64,000 nucleotides of DNA from Cohaesibacter marisflavi (GCF_900115225.1 NZ_FOVR01000010.1:1-64000); one strand, 5' to 3'. Counted from the stretch's first letter, positions 16,685-25,353 are shown. The notes: generated from the sequence alone by a model not told the origin. Made by a program: numbers and translations.

Positions 16685-16718
16685 CCCTGTCGCCGATGGT
16701 TCGGCGGCGGGGTTTTTC
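16685..16718 (+). terminator. Terminator after permease gene
   Basis: A 12-bp stem (CCCTGTCGCCGA with TCGGCGGCGGGG, two T-G pairs) with a TGGT loop, followed by TTTTTC, 38 bases after the permease stop. Confidence 0.85.
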
Positions 16719-16931
16719 TTTGTGCTGGCTTGTCTGGCGATGGCTGTCAGTCTTCTGCACAGTCAATCCAAAGGCAGGCGTTGGTGAGCCTCGGGGCAAC
16801 AGAGTGCCGCAGGATTGCGCATAAGCGCGCACAACTGTGCTTCAGCAGGGCGCCTGAGGGATTGTCCGAAAGGTCTGGTACGTTGTCAGAGGGCTGCCAT
16901 GTGTAATGATGTTGTGATGCTGCTGGAGCGA

Positions 16932-17138
16932 TCAGGAAGCTGTGTTGCTATTGGTCGTCGCGTGAAGGGACAGATGCGCGATTGCATGGGCCTTCGTTTC
17001 GCAGGAAAAGCTGTAGCCTTGCTGCGATGCCTTTTGCATGATCAACTGCATGCATTTGTCGAGGTCACCATGGAAGAAAGCTTCGGTGAGGCGCTTGCCT
17101 TCAAGAGCGCTCGGGTGTTGGGTGGCTTCATCTCGCAA
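16932..17138 (-). CDS. Possible small hypothetical protein (68 residues)
   Basis: A TTG-initiated frame of 68 codons, with CGAGG about 10 bases before the start. Codon choice is GC-rich at third positions like the neighbours, and the sequence looks protein-like: charged helix-forming HPSALEGKRLTEAFFHGDLD then KCMQLIMQKASQQGYSF, two Cys and seven His. I do not recognise a family. A longer plus-strand frame (16815-17243) overlaps it but has a Cys/Arg-rich, non-protein-like composition. It may be a real small gene, or a fragment of a decayed one. Confidence 0.3.
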   Translation of the reverse strand: MRDEATQHPSALEGKRLTEAFFHGDLDKCMQLIMQKASQQGYSFSCETKAHAIAHLSLHATTNSNTAS

Positions 17139-17357
17139 TGGTCAGGCCTCGTTCTTGAAATAGTAATCAGATCAGGAGCAAGCTCCTCTTGCGCTAAGCA
17201 TCCTAAGGAAAGATGGGCTTTTGTCCAGAGGTGTTGCGGATAATTTCAACTAAAAGTTTTGTCTGGTTGTTTTGCCACGACAAGATTGCGCGCAGATAAA
17301 TGGGCTGTTTATTGAGACGATATGGCTGTTTCATGGTTGGAAAGGGCGCTTGTCCCT

Positions 17358-17672
17358 TTAGCAGACGATTTGCCATTTGACAGTCCCTGCCGAATGCGGA
17401 TTGGACTGGTTGATCCTTGCCACAAGACGGTCTTGCTGATCGAGGCTGACAAGGGCATGGCCATGAGCCCGGCCTGATACCATCAGTACATCTTCCTTGC
17501 GCCCGTTGCTCTCACGGGTGAGAATGATGGTTGGAGCGTGGCCCTGATGATCCTGATCGCCGAATTGGTTCATTTCCACATGAACAACAATGGTTTTGCT
17601 AACCCATTTGAGATCAAGGAGAACAATCTCCTTGTGATGCCAGTTGAGATCCCCGGACTTTTCGAATGGCAT
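17358..17672 (-). CDS. Hypothetical protein (104 residues)
   Basis: A soluble 104-residue protein with no signal peptide or membrane segment. It contains SGDLNWHHKEIVLLDLKW, then HVEMNQFGDQDHQGHAPTII, and a C-terminus with VARINQSNPHSAGTVKW. It is rich in His and Asp and probably mostly beta-strand. No family is recognised. ATG 17672 is supported by GGGGAGGA seven bases upstream; an in-frame ATG six codons earlier lacks a site. It is isolated between long non-coding gaps. The deduced sequence looks well formed, so I take it to be a real gene of unknown function. Confidence 0.6.
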   Translation of the reverse strand: MPFEKSGDLNWHHKEIVLLDLKWVSKTIVVHVEMNQFGDQDHQGHAPTIILTRESNGRKEDVLMVSGRAHGHALVSLDQQDRLVARINQSNPHSAGTVKWQIVC

Positions 17673-17980
17673 AATCAATCCTCCCCACAAGACTATTCAG
17701 AAGAAGCTATAATGGTGCAATAGTTTCTGTCGAGCTTAAAAGTGATCCAAGCGGCATTCTTTGTAAACAAGAGGGGTTTTGTGGACGGTGTCCGAATCTG
17801 TGCAAGGAGAGGGCGAAGAATCTGCAACCTTTGCTTTATGGTGTGGGCTATTCGCTCCCGAATTTTTTGATCTTTGCTGGCTTTCGACCGCTTTTTCTTT
17901 TATTTGGGGCGAAATTATACAGCGGATTTGGAAAATTCAGAGGAATCGCGGGATTCCAGTCACAGGAGTCGTTTTCCCGG

Positions 17981-18009
17981 TTGACAATGGCAGGCAGGAA
18001 CCGTATTTT
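17981..18009 (+). promoter_or_regulatory. Strong sigma-70 type promoter of rpmJ
   Basis: TTGACA (17981-17986), an exact 17-base spacer, then TATTTT (18004-18009). Transcription would begin near 18016, giving a leader of about 58 bases before the rpmJ ATG. Confidence 0.8.
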
Positions 18010-18021
18010 CCGCTCGAATTT

Positions 18022-18042
18022 GCGCGCCTCGGCGCGCTTTTT
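18022..18042 (+). promoter_or_regulatory. Terminator-like hairpin at the 5' end of the rpmJ message
   Basis: GCGCGC-CTCG-GCGCGC (stem 18022-18027 and 18032-18037) is followed by TTTTTG. It begins only about 6 bases after the predicted transcription start and 36 bases before the ATG. It could be an attenuator, a stabilising 5' cap, or the terminator of an upstream transcript. Confidence 0.5.
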
Positions 18043-18073
18043 GTTTCGCAGATTTTGGCCGAGGCTTGGGACA

Positions 18074-18199
18074 ATGAAAATCAAGAATTCACTGAAAGCA
18101 CTTGCCAAGCGTCACCGTGATAACCGCATGGTTCGCCGCAAGGGTCGTGTTTACATCATCAACAAAAGAAATCCACGTTTTAAGGCTCGTCAGGGCTAA
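18074..18199 (+). CDS. rpmJ: 50S ribosomal protein L36, zinc-free type
   Basis: A 41-residue basic protein: [20 protein letters not shown] at the start and [19 protein letters not shown] at the end, which is the L36 signature. It binds 23S rRNA late in assembly of the large subunit. The four cysteine/histidine zinc ligands of classic L36 are absent, so this is the C-minus form common in alphaproteobacteria; the cell does not need zinc for this protein. GAGG stands 9 bases before the ATG. The gene is monocistronic, with its own promoter and a strong terminator. Confidence 0.95.
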   Translation: MKIKNSLKALAKRHRDNRMVRRKGRVYIINKRNPRFKARQG

Positions 18200-18564
18200 T
18201 AGACGTCGGGCCACTTTTGGTTGACGAAACAACAAACGCGCTTGAGATATTATCTCAGGCGCGTTTTTTGTTGCGTTCAAATGAGTGGCTTCGTGTCTAA
18301 ATTGGTTTCAATTGAAGGTTTTGAACTGAAGTAACAAATACTTTCACGATACGTTTATTTTGTTCATTGTATAATATTACATATTTATTGGATTGGTTCT
18401 TTGTTATATTAGGGATTTTTAACTGGATTCTTATTTTCTTCTTATAAACAAGAATGAAATATCGAGATAAGTAACAAAAATATAATTATTGCATGAAATA
18501 TTCACCTGAATGTTGCTGGCTTGGCTCAGCGTGAGACTTGTCTCGAAACTCGGTAGGGTGAAAC
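18200..18564. other. AT-rich intergenic region between rpmJ and chemoreceptor gene
   Basis: 365 bases. After the rpmJ terminator (18236-18270) the stretch 18300-18500 is strikingly AT-rich compared with the rest of the window and presumably holds the chemoreceptor promoter; no clear hexamer pair stands out. No ORF is supportable. Confidence 0.45.
18236..18270 (+). terminator. Terminator after rpmJ
   Basis: A 13-bp stem (ACGCGCTTGAGAT with ATCTCAGGCGCGT, one T-G pair), 3-base loop, then TTTTTT. It is 36 bases after the rpmJ stop. Confidence 0.92.
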
Positions 18565-20505
18565 ATGAAACTAAAATATCGCATCTGGGGCTTATTGCTG
18601 CTTGGCTTTTTTGGTCTTGGGGTGCTTTCGGGTGCCTTCTACTGGGGGGAAAGCAGAAAAGCGCAAGTGACGCGTGCGACAATGCTCGGGGAGGAGAATG
18701 TCGCTGCTTTTAACATCGCTGAAGTGGGAATCGGTAAAGTTGCTTCTCTTTCCGAGCAATTTTTGCAGCGGGGCGATATGGCTCTTGTCGGCGCGATGGA
18801 TGCTGCGGCTGAAAAAAGCCAGGCCGCGTTTGGCGAACTGGGTGATCAGAGCGCCATTCTGACGAGCCTGACGATGGATGCTCTCTCGGGAGCAAAAGAA
18901 ATCGTTAAGGCGCGCACCGTCGCCGGATTGTCCGAAAATGAGGGCCTGAAGGGTGAGCTGCGGAGCGCAGTCAAGACCGTAGAGGCCAAGCTGAACGAAT
19001 TGGGTGAGGCTGATGCATCCTTGTCGATCGATGCTGTCATGGTCAAGATGCTGATGCTGCGTCGTCACGAAAAGGACTATATGCTGCGCCAGCAGGACAA
19101 GTATGTTGAGAGCTTCAACGCGCGGATCAAGGAGTTCTATACCGTTCTTGCTGCCTCCAACGTGCCACAGGCTGCGCAGAAAGAGATTGTGCCGCTGATG
19201 GAAGCCTATCACGACACATTTCTCAAATGGACGGACGCCAACAATCATGTACTGGAACTGGTTACCGCTTACCGCAACAGGGTCGAGGGTATTTCAGGAG
19301 AGCTGTCCGAGTTGAAGGACACGGCAAATGCGCAGTTGGCTGTGGCTCTAATTGAGCGTAAGGCCATTGAAGCGCAGGTGGATGCCATTGCCATTGGGAC
19401 CATGATCGCGACTGCCATCATTCTTCTGGGCGGCGGAATTCTTGTCATTCGCTCTATCACACATCCGATTCAGAATGTGACAGGTGCAATGAACCAGATT
19501 GCCAAAGGTAATCTGAATACGACCATCCCCGTTAGCAAACAGGATGACGAGATCGGTGCGCTTTGCAAGATTGCGTCCTTGTTGCATCAGAATGTGAAGA
19601 TGCAGAAGGAAATGGAGGCCGAGGAGCAGGCCAAGCAACAGCAGGCCGAGCGCGATAAGCGTGCGATGATGATGCAGTTGGCCGATGAGTTCGACAGTCA
19701 TGTAAGTGGCATTGTGGACTCTGTTTCCCAGTCTTCTCATCAATTGTCTGCTACCGCCCGCACTATGGCCGAGGTTGCAGAGCTCACCGAGCATCAGGCA
19801 ACGTCTGCGTCTGCAGCGTCTAGCCAGACCATGAGCAATGTGCAGACGATTGCCTCTGCGACCGAAGAAATGACCGCCTCGATTTCCGAGATCAGCGAAC
19901 AGATCGGCGTGGCATCCGGAGCTGCGCAAGAGGCCGTTGGCAAAGTGGGCAGTACCAATCGGCAAATGCAGACCCTTGCAGCGACCGCGAGCAAGATTGG
20001 CGAGGTGGTGGAAATGATTTCTTCCATTGCCGAGCAGACCAACCTTCTGGCCCTTAACGCCACGATTGAATCTGCGCGCGCCGGAGAGGCGGGTAAAGGA
20101 TTTGCCGTTGTGGCTGGTGAGGTGAAAGCTCTGGCGGGGCAAACGAGCAAGGCGACCGAGCAAATCTCACAACAGATTGCCGAGATCCAGTCGGCAACGA
20201 GTGAGGCGACCCTGTCGATTGAAGAGGTCAGTCAGGTCATCCAGAATGTGGAAGCTATTTCTTCGGCCATCGCCGGTGCGATTGCCGAGCAGAATGCGAC
20301 GGCGCAGGAGATTTCCGGCAACATTCATCAGGCTGCTCAAGGTACTGAGCAGGTGAACGAGAATGTGTCTCAGGTTTCCAGTGCTTCTAAGAATGCTGGG
20401 CGCACCTCTGACGAGGTTGTCAGTGCGGTCAAGACGCTGGGTGAGCAATCCGATCAGCTGAAGGAAAAGGTGACCAGCTTCATTGCCCGGGTTCGTGCCG
20501 TATAA
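18565..20505 (+). CDS. Methyl-accepting chemotaxis protein with helical ligand domain
   Basis: 646 residues. One membrane helix at about 7-27, a periplasmic helical region to about 270 with the [10 protein letters not shown] motif typical of HBM (helical bimodular) sensor domains, a second helix at about 273-295, a HAMP domain ([19 protein letters not shown]..., about 297-350), then a long cytoplasmic coiled coil. The signalling tip reads [20 protein letters not shown] followed by [13 protein letters not shown], the CheA/CheW-binding hairpin. No C-terminal CheR pentapeptide is present (it ends RVRAV). HBM receptors often sense organic acids. GGTAGGG precedes the ATG. It stands alone and is convergent with pyk. 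Confidence 0.93.
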   Translation: MKLKYRIWGLLLLGFFGLGVLSGAFYWGESRKAQVTRATMLGEENVAAFNIAEVGIGKVASLSEQFLQRGDMALVGAMDAAAEKSQAAFGELGDQSAILTSLTMDALSGAKEIVKARTVAGLSENEGLKGELRSAVKTVEAKLNELGEADASLSIDAVMVKMLMLRRHEKDYMLRQQDKYVESFNARIKEFYTVLAASNVPQAAQKEIVPLMEAYHDTFLKWTDANNHVLELVTAYRNRVEGISGELSELKDTANAQLAVALIERKAIEAQVDAIAIGTMIATAIILLGGGILVIRSITHPIQNVTGAMNQIAKGNLNTTIPVSKQDDEIGALCKIASLLHQNVKMQKEMEAEEQAKQQQAERDKRAMMMQLADEFDSHVSGIVDSVSQSSHQLSATARTMAEVAELTEHQATSASAASSQTMSNVQTIASATEEMTASISEISEQIGVASGAAQEAVGKVGSTNRQMQTLAATASKIGEVVEMISSIAEQTNLLALNATIESARAGEAGKGFAVVAGEVKALAGQTSKATEQISQQIAEIQSATSEATLSIEEVSQVIQNVEAISSAIAGAIAEQNATAQEISGNIHQAAQGTEQVNENVSQVSSASKNAGRTSDEVVSAVKTLGEQSDQLKEKVTSFIARVRAV

Positions 20506-20534
20506 GCTGATTTAGCAAGGCAGATACGCATAGC

Positions 20535-20565
20535 AAAAGGGCCGGTTGTTGAACCGGCCCTTTTC
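20535..20565. terminator. Bidirectional terminator between chemoreceptor gene and pyk
   Basis: A perfect 13-bp stem (AAAAGGGCCGGTT with AACCGGCCCTTTT) with a GTTG loop. The stem has A's on one side and T's on the other, so it ends both convergent transcripts. Confidence 0.93.
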
Positions 20566-20584
20566 ATTGAGATATATGCTTGGC

Positions 20585-22027
20585 TTAGATGCCGCCAAGA
20601 CCATCGCTGCCGACAAAGGCAATGCGCAGCATGTTGGTCGCGCCCGGCGTGCCGAGCGGCACACCTGCGGTGATGATCACACGCTGACCAGGTTTGGCCA
20701 GACCAACCTTGTAGGAGGTGCTGCAGGCACGGTCGACCATTTCATCCAGAATGCCGGTTTCTTCGGAAACCACACAATGCAAGCCCCAAACCAGTGCCAG
20801 ACGGCGTGCTGTGGCAAGGATCGGGCTGATGGCCACAATCGGTGTCTGCGGACGCTCGCGAGCAGCTCTGAGGCCAGTGGTGCCCGAAGAGGTGTAGCAG
20901 ACGATCGTTGCCAGATTGAGTGTTTCAGCGATCTGACGGGCTGCTGCAGAAATCGCATCTGCACCGGTTGCTTCCGGTTCGGCGCGCTGTGCGTAGATGA
21001 TGTTGGTGTAATATGGATCGCGTTCGGCTTCTTCCGCGATGCGGTTCATCATGGCGACCGCTTCGAACGGATAGTCACCAGCTGCGGACTCTGCTGACAA
21101 CATCACAGCGTCAGCGCCTTCAAACACGGCGGTTGCCACGTCTGAGGCTTCAGCGCGTGTCGGCATTGGCGAATTGATCATGGATTCCAGCATCTGGGTG
21201 GCCACGACAACCGGCTTGCCTGCCTGGCGGGCGGCGCGGGTGATCTGTTTCTGGATGCCGGGAACTTTTTCCAGCGGCATTTCCACGCCAAGGTCACCAC
21301 GGGCAACCATGATGGCATCGGACAGTTCGATGATCTCGTGAATGCGTTCAACAGCCTGTGGCTTCTCGATCTTGGAGAGAATGCCGGTGCGGCCACGAGA
21401 CAGCTTGCGTACTTCGGCAACGTCTTCGGGGCGCTGTACGAATGAGAGGGCGATCCAGTCCACGTCGGCGTCAACTGCTGCGTCAAGGTCGGCGCGGTCT
21501 TTCGGCGTCAGGGCCGAGAAGGACAGGGTGGAGTCTGGGAAGCTGATGCCCTTGCGGTTGGAAATCGGGCCGCCGGTGACAACTTCTGTGTGGATGGAGT
21601 CAGCACTGGTGGAAATCGTTCTGAGGCGAACCTTGCCGTCGTCGAGAAGCAGGATGTCGCCTTCTTTGACGGATCCGAAAATTTCAGGGTGAGGCAACTG
21701 CACGCGGGATGTGTCGCCCGGCTTGTCGGAGCTGTCCAGAGAGAAGCGGCTGCCGTTGGTGAGCTCAACCTTGGTGTCAGCGAAAATGCCAAGGCGCAGT
21801 TTGGGGCCCTGAAGGTCGGCGAGAATACCGATCGGGCGCCCCACTTCCTTTTCAACTTCGCGGATCAATTTGACACGTGTGTTCAGCGTCTCATGATCGG
21901 AGTGGCTCATGTTGATGCGGAAAACATCGGCGCCAGCCAGGAAGAGTTGCTTGATTTGTTCCTTCTTTTCTGAAGCCGGGCCCAATGTGGCCAGGATTTT
22001 TACTTTCCGGTTGCGTCTTACAGTCAC
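20585..22027 (-). CDS. pyk: Pyruvate kinase
   Basis: 480 residues, full length. It transfers phosphate from phosphoenolpyruvate to ADP in the last step of glycolysis. Visible signatures are KILATLGPAS at the N-terminus, VFRINMSHSD, the B-domain insertion, and the active-site segment GILSKIEKPQAVERI with its catalytic lysine, then MVARGDLGVEMP and MLSAESAAGDYP. The C-terminal allosteric domain ends in TNMLRIAFVG. The start is GTG with AGGGA upstream. The DUF1036 gene lies 10 bases upstream on the same strand and is co-transcribed, an arrangement I associate with Rhizobiales. Confidence 0.96.
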   Translation of the reverse strand: MTVRRNRKVKILATLGPASEKKEQIKQLFLAGADVFRINMSHSDHETLNTRVKLIREVEKEVGRPIGILADLQGPKLRLGIFADTKVELTNGSRFSLDSSDKPGDTSRVQLPHPEIFGSVKEGDILLLDDGKVRLRTISTSADSIHTEVVTGGPISNRKGISFPDSTLSFSALTPKDRADLDAAVDADVDWIALSFVQRPEDVAEVRKLSRGRTGILSKIEKPQAVERIHEIIELSDAIMVARGDLGVEMPLEKVPGIQKQITRAARQAGKPVVVATQMLESMINSPMPTRAEASDVATAVFEGADAVMLSAESAAGDYPFEAVAMMNRIAEEAERDPYYTNIIYAQRAEPEATGADAISAAARQIAETLNLATIVCYTSSGTTGLRAARERPQTPIVAISPILATARRLALVWGLHCVVSEETGILDEMVDRACSTSYKVGLAKPGQRVIITAGVPLGTPGATNMLRIAFVGSDGLGGI

Positions 22028-22037
22028 GACAGTTTCC

Positions 22038-22496
22038 CTATTCTTGATCGGTCAATTGAACCGTATAGTCTTGTTTCCCGGCCGTATCCACTTCGAAAAA
22101 GCCGGTGCGTTCAAATCCTCTTGCAACGCATTCCTGTGTGCCTTTGATCTTGAACTCAAGATCCTGGGTACACATGAATGAATCACCGTTCCACTGACCG
22201 CCCTTGTCGTAGTCTATAGCGTGAATGAGATAGCGGGTTTTGACGAGCAGGCCCTTGAGCACCGTCTCGCATTTTTCCGGGTCCAGATTCCACCAGCCTT
22301 CGCTGATCCATTCACCTTTTAACTCGTATCCAATAGCCAGTCCGACTGTGCTGCTTGTCTTGTTGCAAACCCGAAGGTCTGCTGCTGCATCAAGGCTGCT
22401 TGCTACCAGGAGCATCGTGGTCAGAGCCAATGTCTTGCCCTTGATAGAAGCAAGGCATCGAGCAATCGTCTTTGCTTTTTGTTTCCAGTTAAACAT
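22038..22496 (-). CDS. DUF1036 exported protein
   Basis: 152 residues. A basic N-terminus and hydrophobic stretch (ALTTMLLVASSLDAAA) form a probable signal peptide to about residue 38. The mature domain starts LRVCNKTSSTVGLAIGY and contains GWW-x-L-x-P-x-x-C, the DUF1036 pattern, with Cys residues that may pair in the periplasm. Function is unknown. It is the upstream partner of pyk, 10 bases apart, so both share a promoter. ATG 22496 is chosen; a TTG 14 codons earlier would give an unusually long basic leader before the signal. Confidence 0.85.
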   Translation of the reverse strand: MFNWKQKAKTIARCLASIKGKTLALTTMLLVASSLDAAADLRVCNKTSSTVGLAIGYELKGEWISEGWWNLDPEKCETVLKGLLVKTRYLIHAIDYDKGGQWNGDSFMCTQDLEFKIKGTQECVARGFERTGFFEVDTAGKQDYTVQLTDQE

Positions 22497-23271
22497 GGGG
22501 CTCGGTATCGTCTTTTCTTTTTTTAGGAGAGCCGCCAACTGTTTCGCGTTTCATGCATCTATTGTCAATGTATATATCCTACATTAGTAGAATTTTTTTG
22601 ACATGATGGAGAGGGAGTTATCCAGCTCTTTGTCTGTTCTTCTTCTTGAGGCCTTTTTGCTTGCATATAGACAGGGGCTGAAACAGAGGCCTGCGGAAAT
22701 CCGGTCTTTGCGCTTGGTCGCTCTAACGGAGATTTTCACAAGGGCCCTCGCACGAATAGCGGTGTATGTTGACGGTATTATGACCTGAACGGCAGCATTA
22801 TAGTAGGGTCAAAAAGGGGTAAGCAATCTCGACCTTTCGTCTAATGCACTGACCGCTCCCAAGAGGCCAGTCTGCCTGGGGACTTTGGAGTAATTGGGGC
22901 GGTGATTTGGGATTTGCTTAAATTGATGCTTGTTCTGCACATCATGCTGGCTATTATGTGCCCCTGCGAAAGATCGCGCCCTTATGATCTTGGCGGCTCT
23001 GTCTACCATGGCTCAGGATGTCGAGCGGACCTCTTCTTAAGGTGCCAAACAGGCCCGGGGCTTTGTTCGGGCGTTCTGGCTTCATATTTCAATCCTGATG
23101 TTTTCCAGAGTTGGGGACTGGTATAGGGTCTGGATAGATGTGGCCTTGTTCTCGCCGCGATGACGCGTGTTAATCTTGTCGCAATAGAATTTGGTTAGAG
23201 AGCGGTTAAAAGAAGCTGCTTGTGGGCCATGGCCCGGTAGCAGGCTTCAGAACCCAATATTGGAGTAGGGA
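22497..23271. other. Long intergenic region between DUF1036 and gapR
   Basis: 775 bases between divergent genes. A 61-codon plus-strand frame at 22603-22788 (begins MMERELSSSL) has mildly protein-like composition but no ribosome-binding site, so I do not call it. A GC-rich stem GCCCG/CGGGC lies near 23053-23072. The part next to gapR holds a strong leader hairpin (23212-23248). No tRNA or known ncRNA is recognised. Confidence 0.4.
23212..23248 (+). promoter_or_regulatory. Leader hairpin of gapR
   Basis: GAAGCTGCT (23212-23220) pairs with AGCA-G-GCTTC (23239-23248, one bulged G). Inside it, GGGC-CATG-GCCC forms the top of a perfect 12-base palindrome (23224-23235), with a 3x3 internal loop. 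The hairpin ends 23 bases before the gapR ATG, just ahead of its TGGAGTAGGG ribosome-binding site. Confidence 0.55.
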
Positions 23272-23526
23272 ATGTCAAATACTGGTGGTGTCGCCGCTGA
23301 TCAGTTGCGTGCTTTTGTGGAGCGTATCGAGCGACTGGAAGAAGAAAAAAAGGCGATCTCAGACGATATCAAGGACGTGTATGCTGAAGCCAAGGGCAAT
23401 GGCTATGACGTCAAGGTGATGCGGCAGGTTGTGCGCATGCGCAAACAGGATAGCAACGAGCGGCAGGAAATGGAAGCTTTGCTGGATCTGTATCTGCATG
23501 CTTTGGGTATGGCGCCAAGCGAATAA
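23272..23526 (+). CDS. gapR: GapR (DUF2312) nucleoid-associated protein
   Basis: 84 residues, almost entirely charged helix: [20 protein letters not shown], then a [15 protein letters not shown] segment typical of DUF2312, now known in Caulobacter as GapR. GapR forms a clamp around overtwisted AT-rich DNA ahead of moving polymerases and replisomes and supports topoisomerase action; it is close to essential there. Length and sequence match a single, complete family member. GGAGTAGGG precedes the ATG. It is divergent from the DUF1036-pyk pair. A weak hairpin with ATGGCCGG/CCGGCCAT arms (about 23542-23567) may end its message. Confidence 0.93.
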   Translation: MSNTGGVAADQLRAFVERIERLEEEKKAISDDIKDVYAEAKGNGYDVKVMRQVVRMRKQDSNERQEMEALLDLYLHALGMAPSE

Positions 23527-23611
23527 TTGATCAAATTCTGTATGGCCGGTCTGTGTGGCCGGCCATATTCTTCAGAAGTCTATTCTTGTCCTGTTCTTTG
23601 GCGCCTTTCCC

Positions 23612-24052
23612 ATGAATGATAATCAGAAACAAAAGCCGCGCGTTGCTGTGCTCAGTCTGGTGGTCAAGGGGCGTCATATTCTGCTGGTCAGACGCGCCAA
23701 TCCGCCTGATGCTGGCAAATGGGGCTTTCCCGGAGGCAAGGTTGAATTCGGGGAAACTCTGGAAATGGCTGCCCAACGGGAGCTGTTTGAAGAAACCGGT
23801 ATTCGTGCGCGCGCGGATCGCATTCTGACGACGCTTGAAGCTTTCTCCCGCGATCAGTCCGAGCGATTGCAATTCCATTATGTCATGGTGGCTGTCCTGT
23901 GCGAGTGGCAGGAAGGGGAGCCGGTGGCCGGGGATGATGCTCTTGAGGCTGAATGGTATCACGCCGATGATCTGCCGTGGTTTGATCTGGCCACCAGCGA
24001 AGATGTGCCTCGGGTGGCGGAAATGGCTTTTGAGGCCATGCAAAAGGCTTGA
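23612..24052 (+). CDS. Nudix hydrolase
   Basis: 146 residues with a complete Nudix box, GKVEFGETLEMAAQRELFEE followed by TGI (about 43-65), giving the metal-binding REL.EE helix. PRVAVLSLVVKG at the start and DDALEAEWYHADDLPW at the end fit an ADP-ribose/NADH pyrophosphatase or MutT-like housecleaning enzyme acting on nucleoside diphosphate derivatives in the cytoplasm. The ATG chosen has no obvious ribosome-binding site; an in-frame GTG at 23555 is the alternative and would add 19 hydrophobic residues. It may be read through from gapR. The exact substrate cannot be told from sequence. Confidence 0.88.
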   Translation: MNDNQKQKPRVAVLSLVVKGRHILLVRRANPPDAGKWGFPGGKVEFGETLEMAAQRELFEETGIRARADRILTTLEAFSRDQSERLQFHYVMVAVLCEWQEGEPVAGDDALEAEWYHADDLPWFDLATSEDVPRVAEMAFEAMQKA

Positions 24053-24073
24053 TGGGTCAAGGCTCCGATGCTT

Positions 24074-24098
24074 GATAATCAGGTGATGGCTGATTATC
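24074..24098. repeat. Perfect 9-bp inverted repeat after the Nudix gene
   Basis: GATAATCAG-GTGATGG-CTGATTATC, flanked by a further GGCT (24061-24064) and AGCC (24101-24104) that could extend the stem. No T run follows, so it is not a normal terminator. It sits 160 bases upstream of the ArsR-methyltransferase gene and could be a processing or protein-binding site. Confidence 0.45.
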
Positions 24099-24233
24099 CG
24101 AGCCGAAAAATCTTATCCTTCTCACTTTTGATTTTACAAAAATCTTGTTGACGATGTGTGCTTTAGACCTCTGTGCGGTCTGAAATGGTGGATAGCGCAT
24201 GCCTGTCGCTCTTGTCTTTTGAATTCTTATGTC

Positions 24234-24249
24234 ATAAAGATATCTTTAT
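24234..24249. promoter_or_regulatory. Operator palindrome before the ArsR-methyltransferase gene
   Basis: ATAAAGATATCTTTAT is a perfect 16-bp palindrome 17 bases before the start codon. Its size and AT-rich symmetry are typical of ArsR/SmtB-family operators. Autoregulation of the downstream gene and control of metF-metH are inferred. The ribosome-binding GAGG follows directly, so binding would also block the promoter or leader. Confidence 0.65.
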
Positions 24250-24266
24250 ATCTTTGAGGTGCTGGC

Positions 24267-25259
24267 ATGTTGTCATTGGATGAAATCGTTGGGTTGTTGA
24301 AAGCAAGCGGGGAGCCGACCCGTCTGCGCTTGTTGGCGTTGCTTGCTGAAGGGGATCTTTCGGTCAAGGATCTGACAGCCATCCTGCACCAGAGCCAGCC
24401 GCGCATTTCGCGCCATCTGAAGCTGCTTTATGAATCCGGATTGGTGGAGCGTTTGCCTGAAGGAGCGTGGGTTTATTATTGCCTGACGCGGGATAAAGCC
24501 AAGGGCGATCTCATTTCGGCATCCCTACGTCATCTGGATCAGCAAGACGCGATGATCCTGCGCGACAGAGACAGGCTCAGGCAAATCAAGGAAGCCAACG
24601 CCCAACAGGCTACGGACTATTTCAAGCAGAATGCCGATCGCTGGGACGAGTTGCGCGCCATGCATGTTCCTGAAAGTGCGGTTGAGCGGGCTATTCTGGA
24701 GGCCCTGGGCGATCAGGAGATCAGTCAGTTGCTTGATCTGGGTACGGGGACGGGCAGCATTCTCTCTTTGCTAGCGGATCGATGCCGCGACGGCCTTGGA
24801 CTGGATTCCAACCGCTCGATGCTGGCGATCGCCCGCTCGCGGCTGGACGGGCCAAATCGTGGTCATCTGCATGTTCAGCAAGGCGACTTGCTCGATCTGG
24901 CTACGCTTGATCGCAAGTTTGACCTTATTACCATTCATCAGGTCCTGCATTATCTCGATGACCCGTCGGCAGCCTTGCAGGAAGCGGGACGGGTTTTGCT
25001 ACCGGGCGGGCGCATTCTCGTTGTTGACTTTGCGCCGCATGACCATGAATTCTTGAGAAAGGATCACGCGCACAGGCGATTGGGCTTCTCCCAAGATGCC
25101 ATGCGCCGCTGGATGCAGGAGGCCGGCTTCTCCGTGACGCTGGCCAGAGATCTTGGATATGAGGGACATGACCCGGCTTTGGCTGGAGAAGCCCTGACCG
25201 TTTCGATCTGGCTGGCTGAAAAGACCGACGGCTTGGTTGCCGCAAAAGAAACAGACTAA
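24267..25259 (+). CDS. ArsR-family regulator fused to SAM-dependent methyltransferase
   Basis: 330 residues in two domains. Residues about 5-90 are an ArsR winged helix (GEPTRLRLLALLAEGDLSVK, then QSQPRISRHLKLLYESGLVE) with no paired cysteines for metal sensing. Residues about 115-320 are a Rossmann methyltransferase with the SAM-binding LLDLGTGTGSILSLLA, the acidic LGLDSNRSM and the VLHYLDDP segment. The position directly ahead of metF and metH, together with the SAM fold, suggests a sensor of SAM or S-adenosylhomocysteine that controls methionine synthesis, analogous in role to SahR-type ArsR regulators. Whether the second domain is catalytic or only a ligand sensor is unknown. Confidence 0.88.
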   Translation: MLSLDEIVGLLKASGEPTRLRLLALLAEGDLSVKDLTAILHQSQPRISRHLKLLYESGLVERLPEGAWVYYCLTRDKAKGDLISASLRHLDQQDAMILRDRDRLRQIKEANAQQATDYFKQNADRWDELRAMHVPESAVERAILEALGDQEISQLLDLGTGTGSILSLLADRCRDGLGLDSNRSMLAIARSRLDGPNRGHLHVQQGDLLDLATLDRKFDLITIHQVLHYLDDPSAALQEAGRVLLPGGRILVVDFAPHDHEFLRKDHAHRRLGFSQDAMRRWMQEAGFSVTLARDLGYEGHDPALAGEALTVSIWLAEKTDGLVAAKETD

Positions 25260-25353
25260 ACAGAGCCTTCTGAAGTCCCAAAGACATTCGACAATATGAA
25301 ACAACGCGGCGCTCTGCCTCCCGGAGACAGCCAGCGTGGATGAGAGAAAAATT

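Larger units (their letters stand above)
17673..18073. other. Intergenic region upstream of rpmJ
   Basis: 401 bases between the divergent hypothetical gene and rpmJ. It holds a strong promoter (17981-18009) and a 5' hairpin (18022-18037). Longer plus-strand frames covering this stretch run into rpmJ in frame but have Phe/Arg-rich, unnatural composition, so they are not coding. Confidence 0.5.

Noticed and set aside
16815-17243. 142-codon plus-strand ORF in the gap after the permease
   Set aside because: Cys- and Arg-rich translation that looks like the reverse of a coding frame; the opposite-strand 68-codon frame is more protein-like.
22603-22788. 61-codon ORF upstream of gapR
   Set aside because: Composition is tolerable, but there is no ribosome-binding site and no recognised family, so it was left as unsupported.
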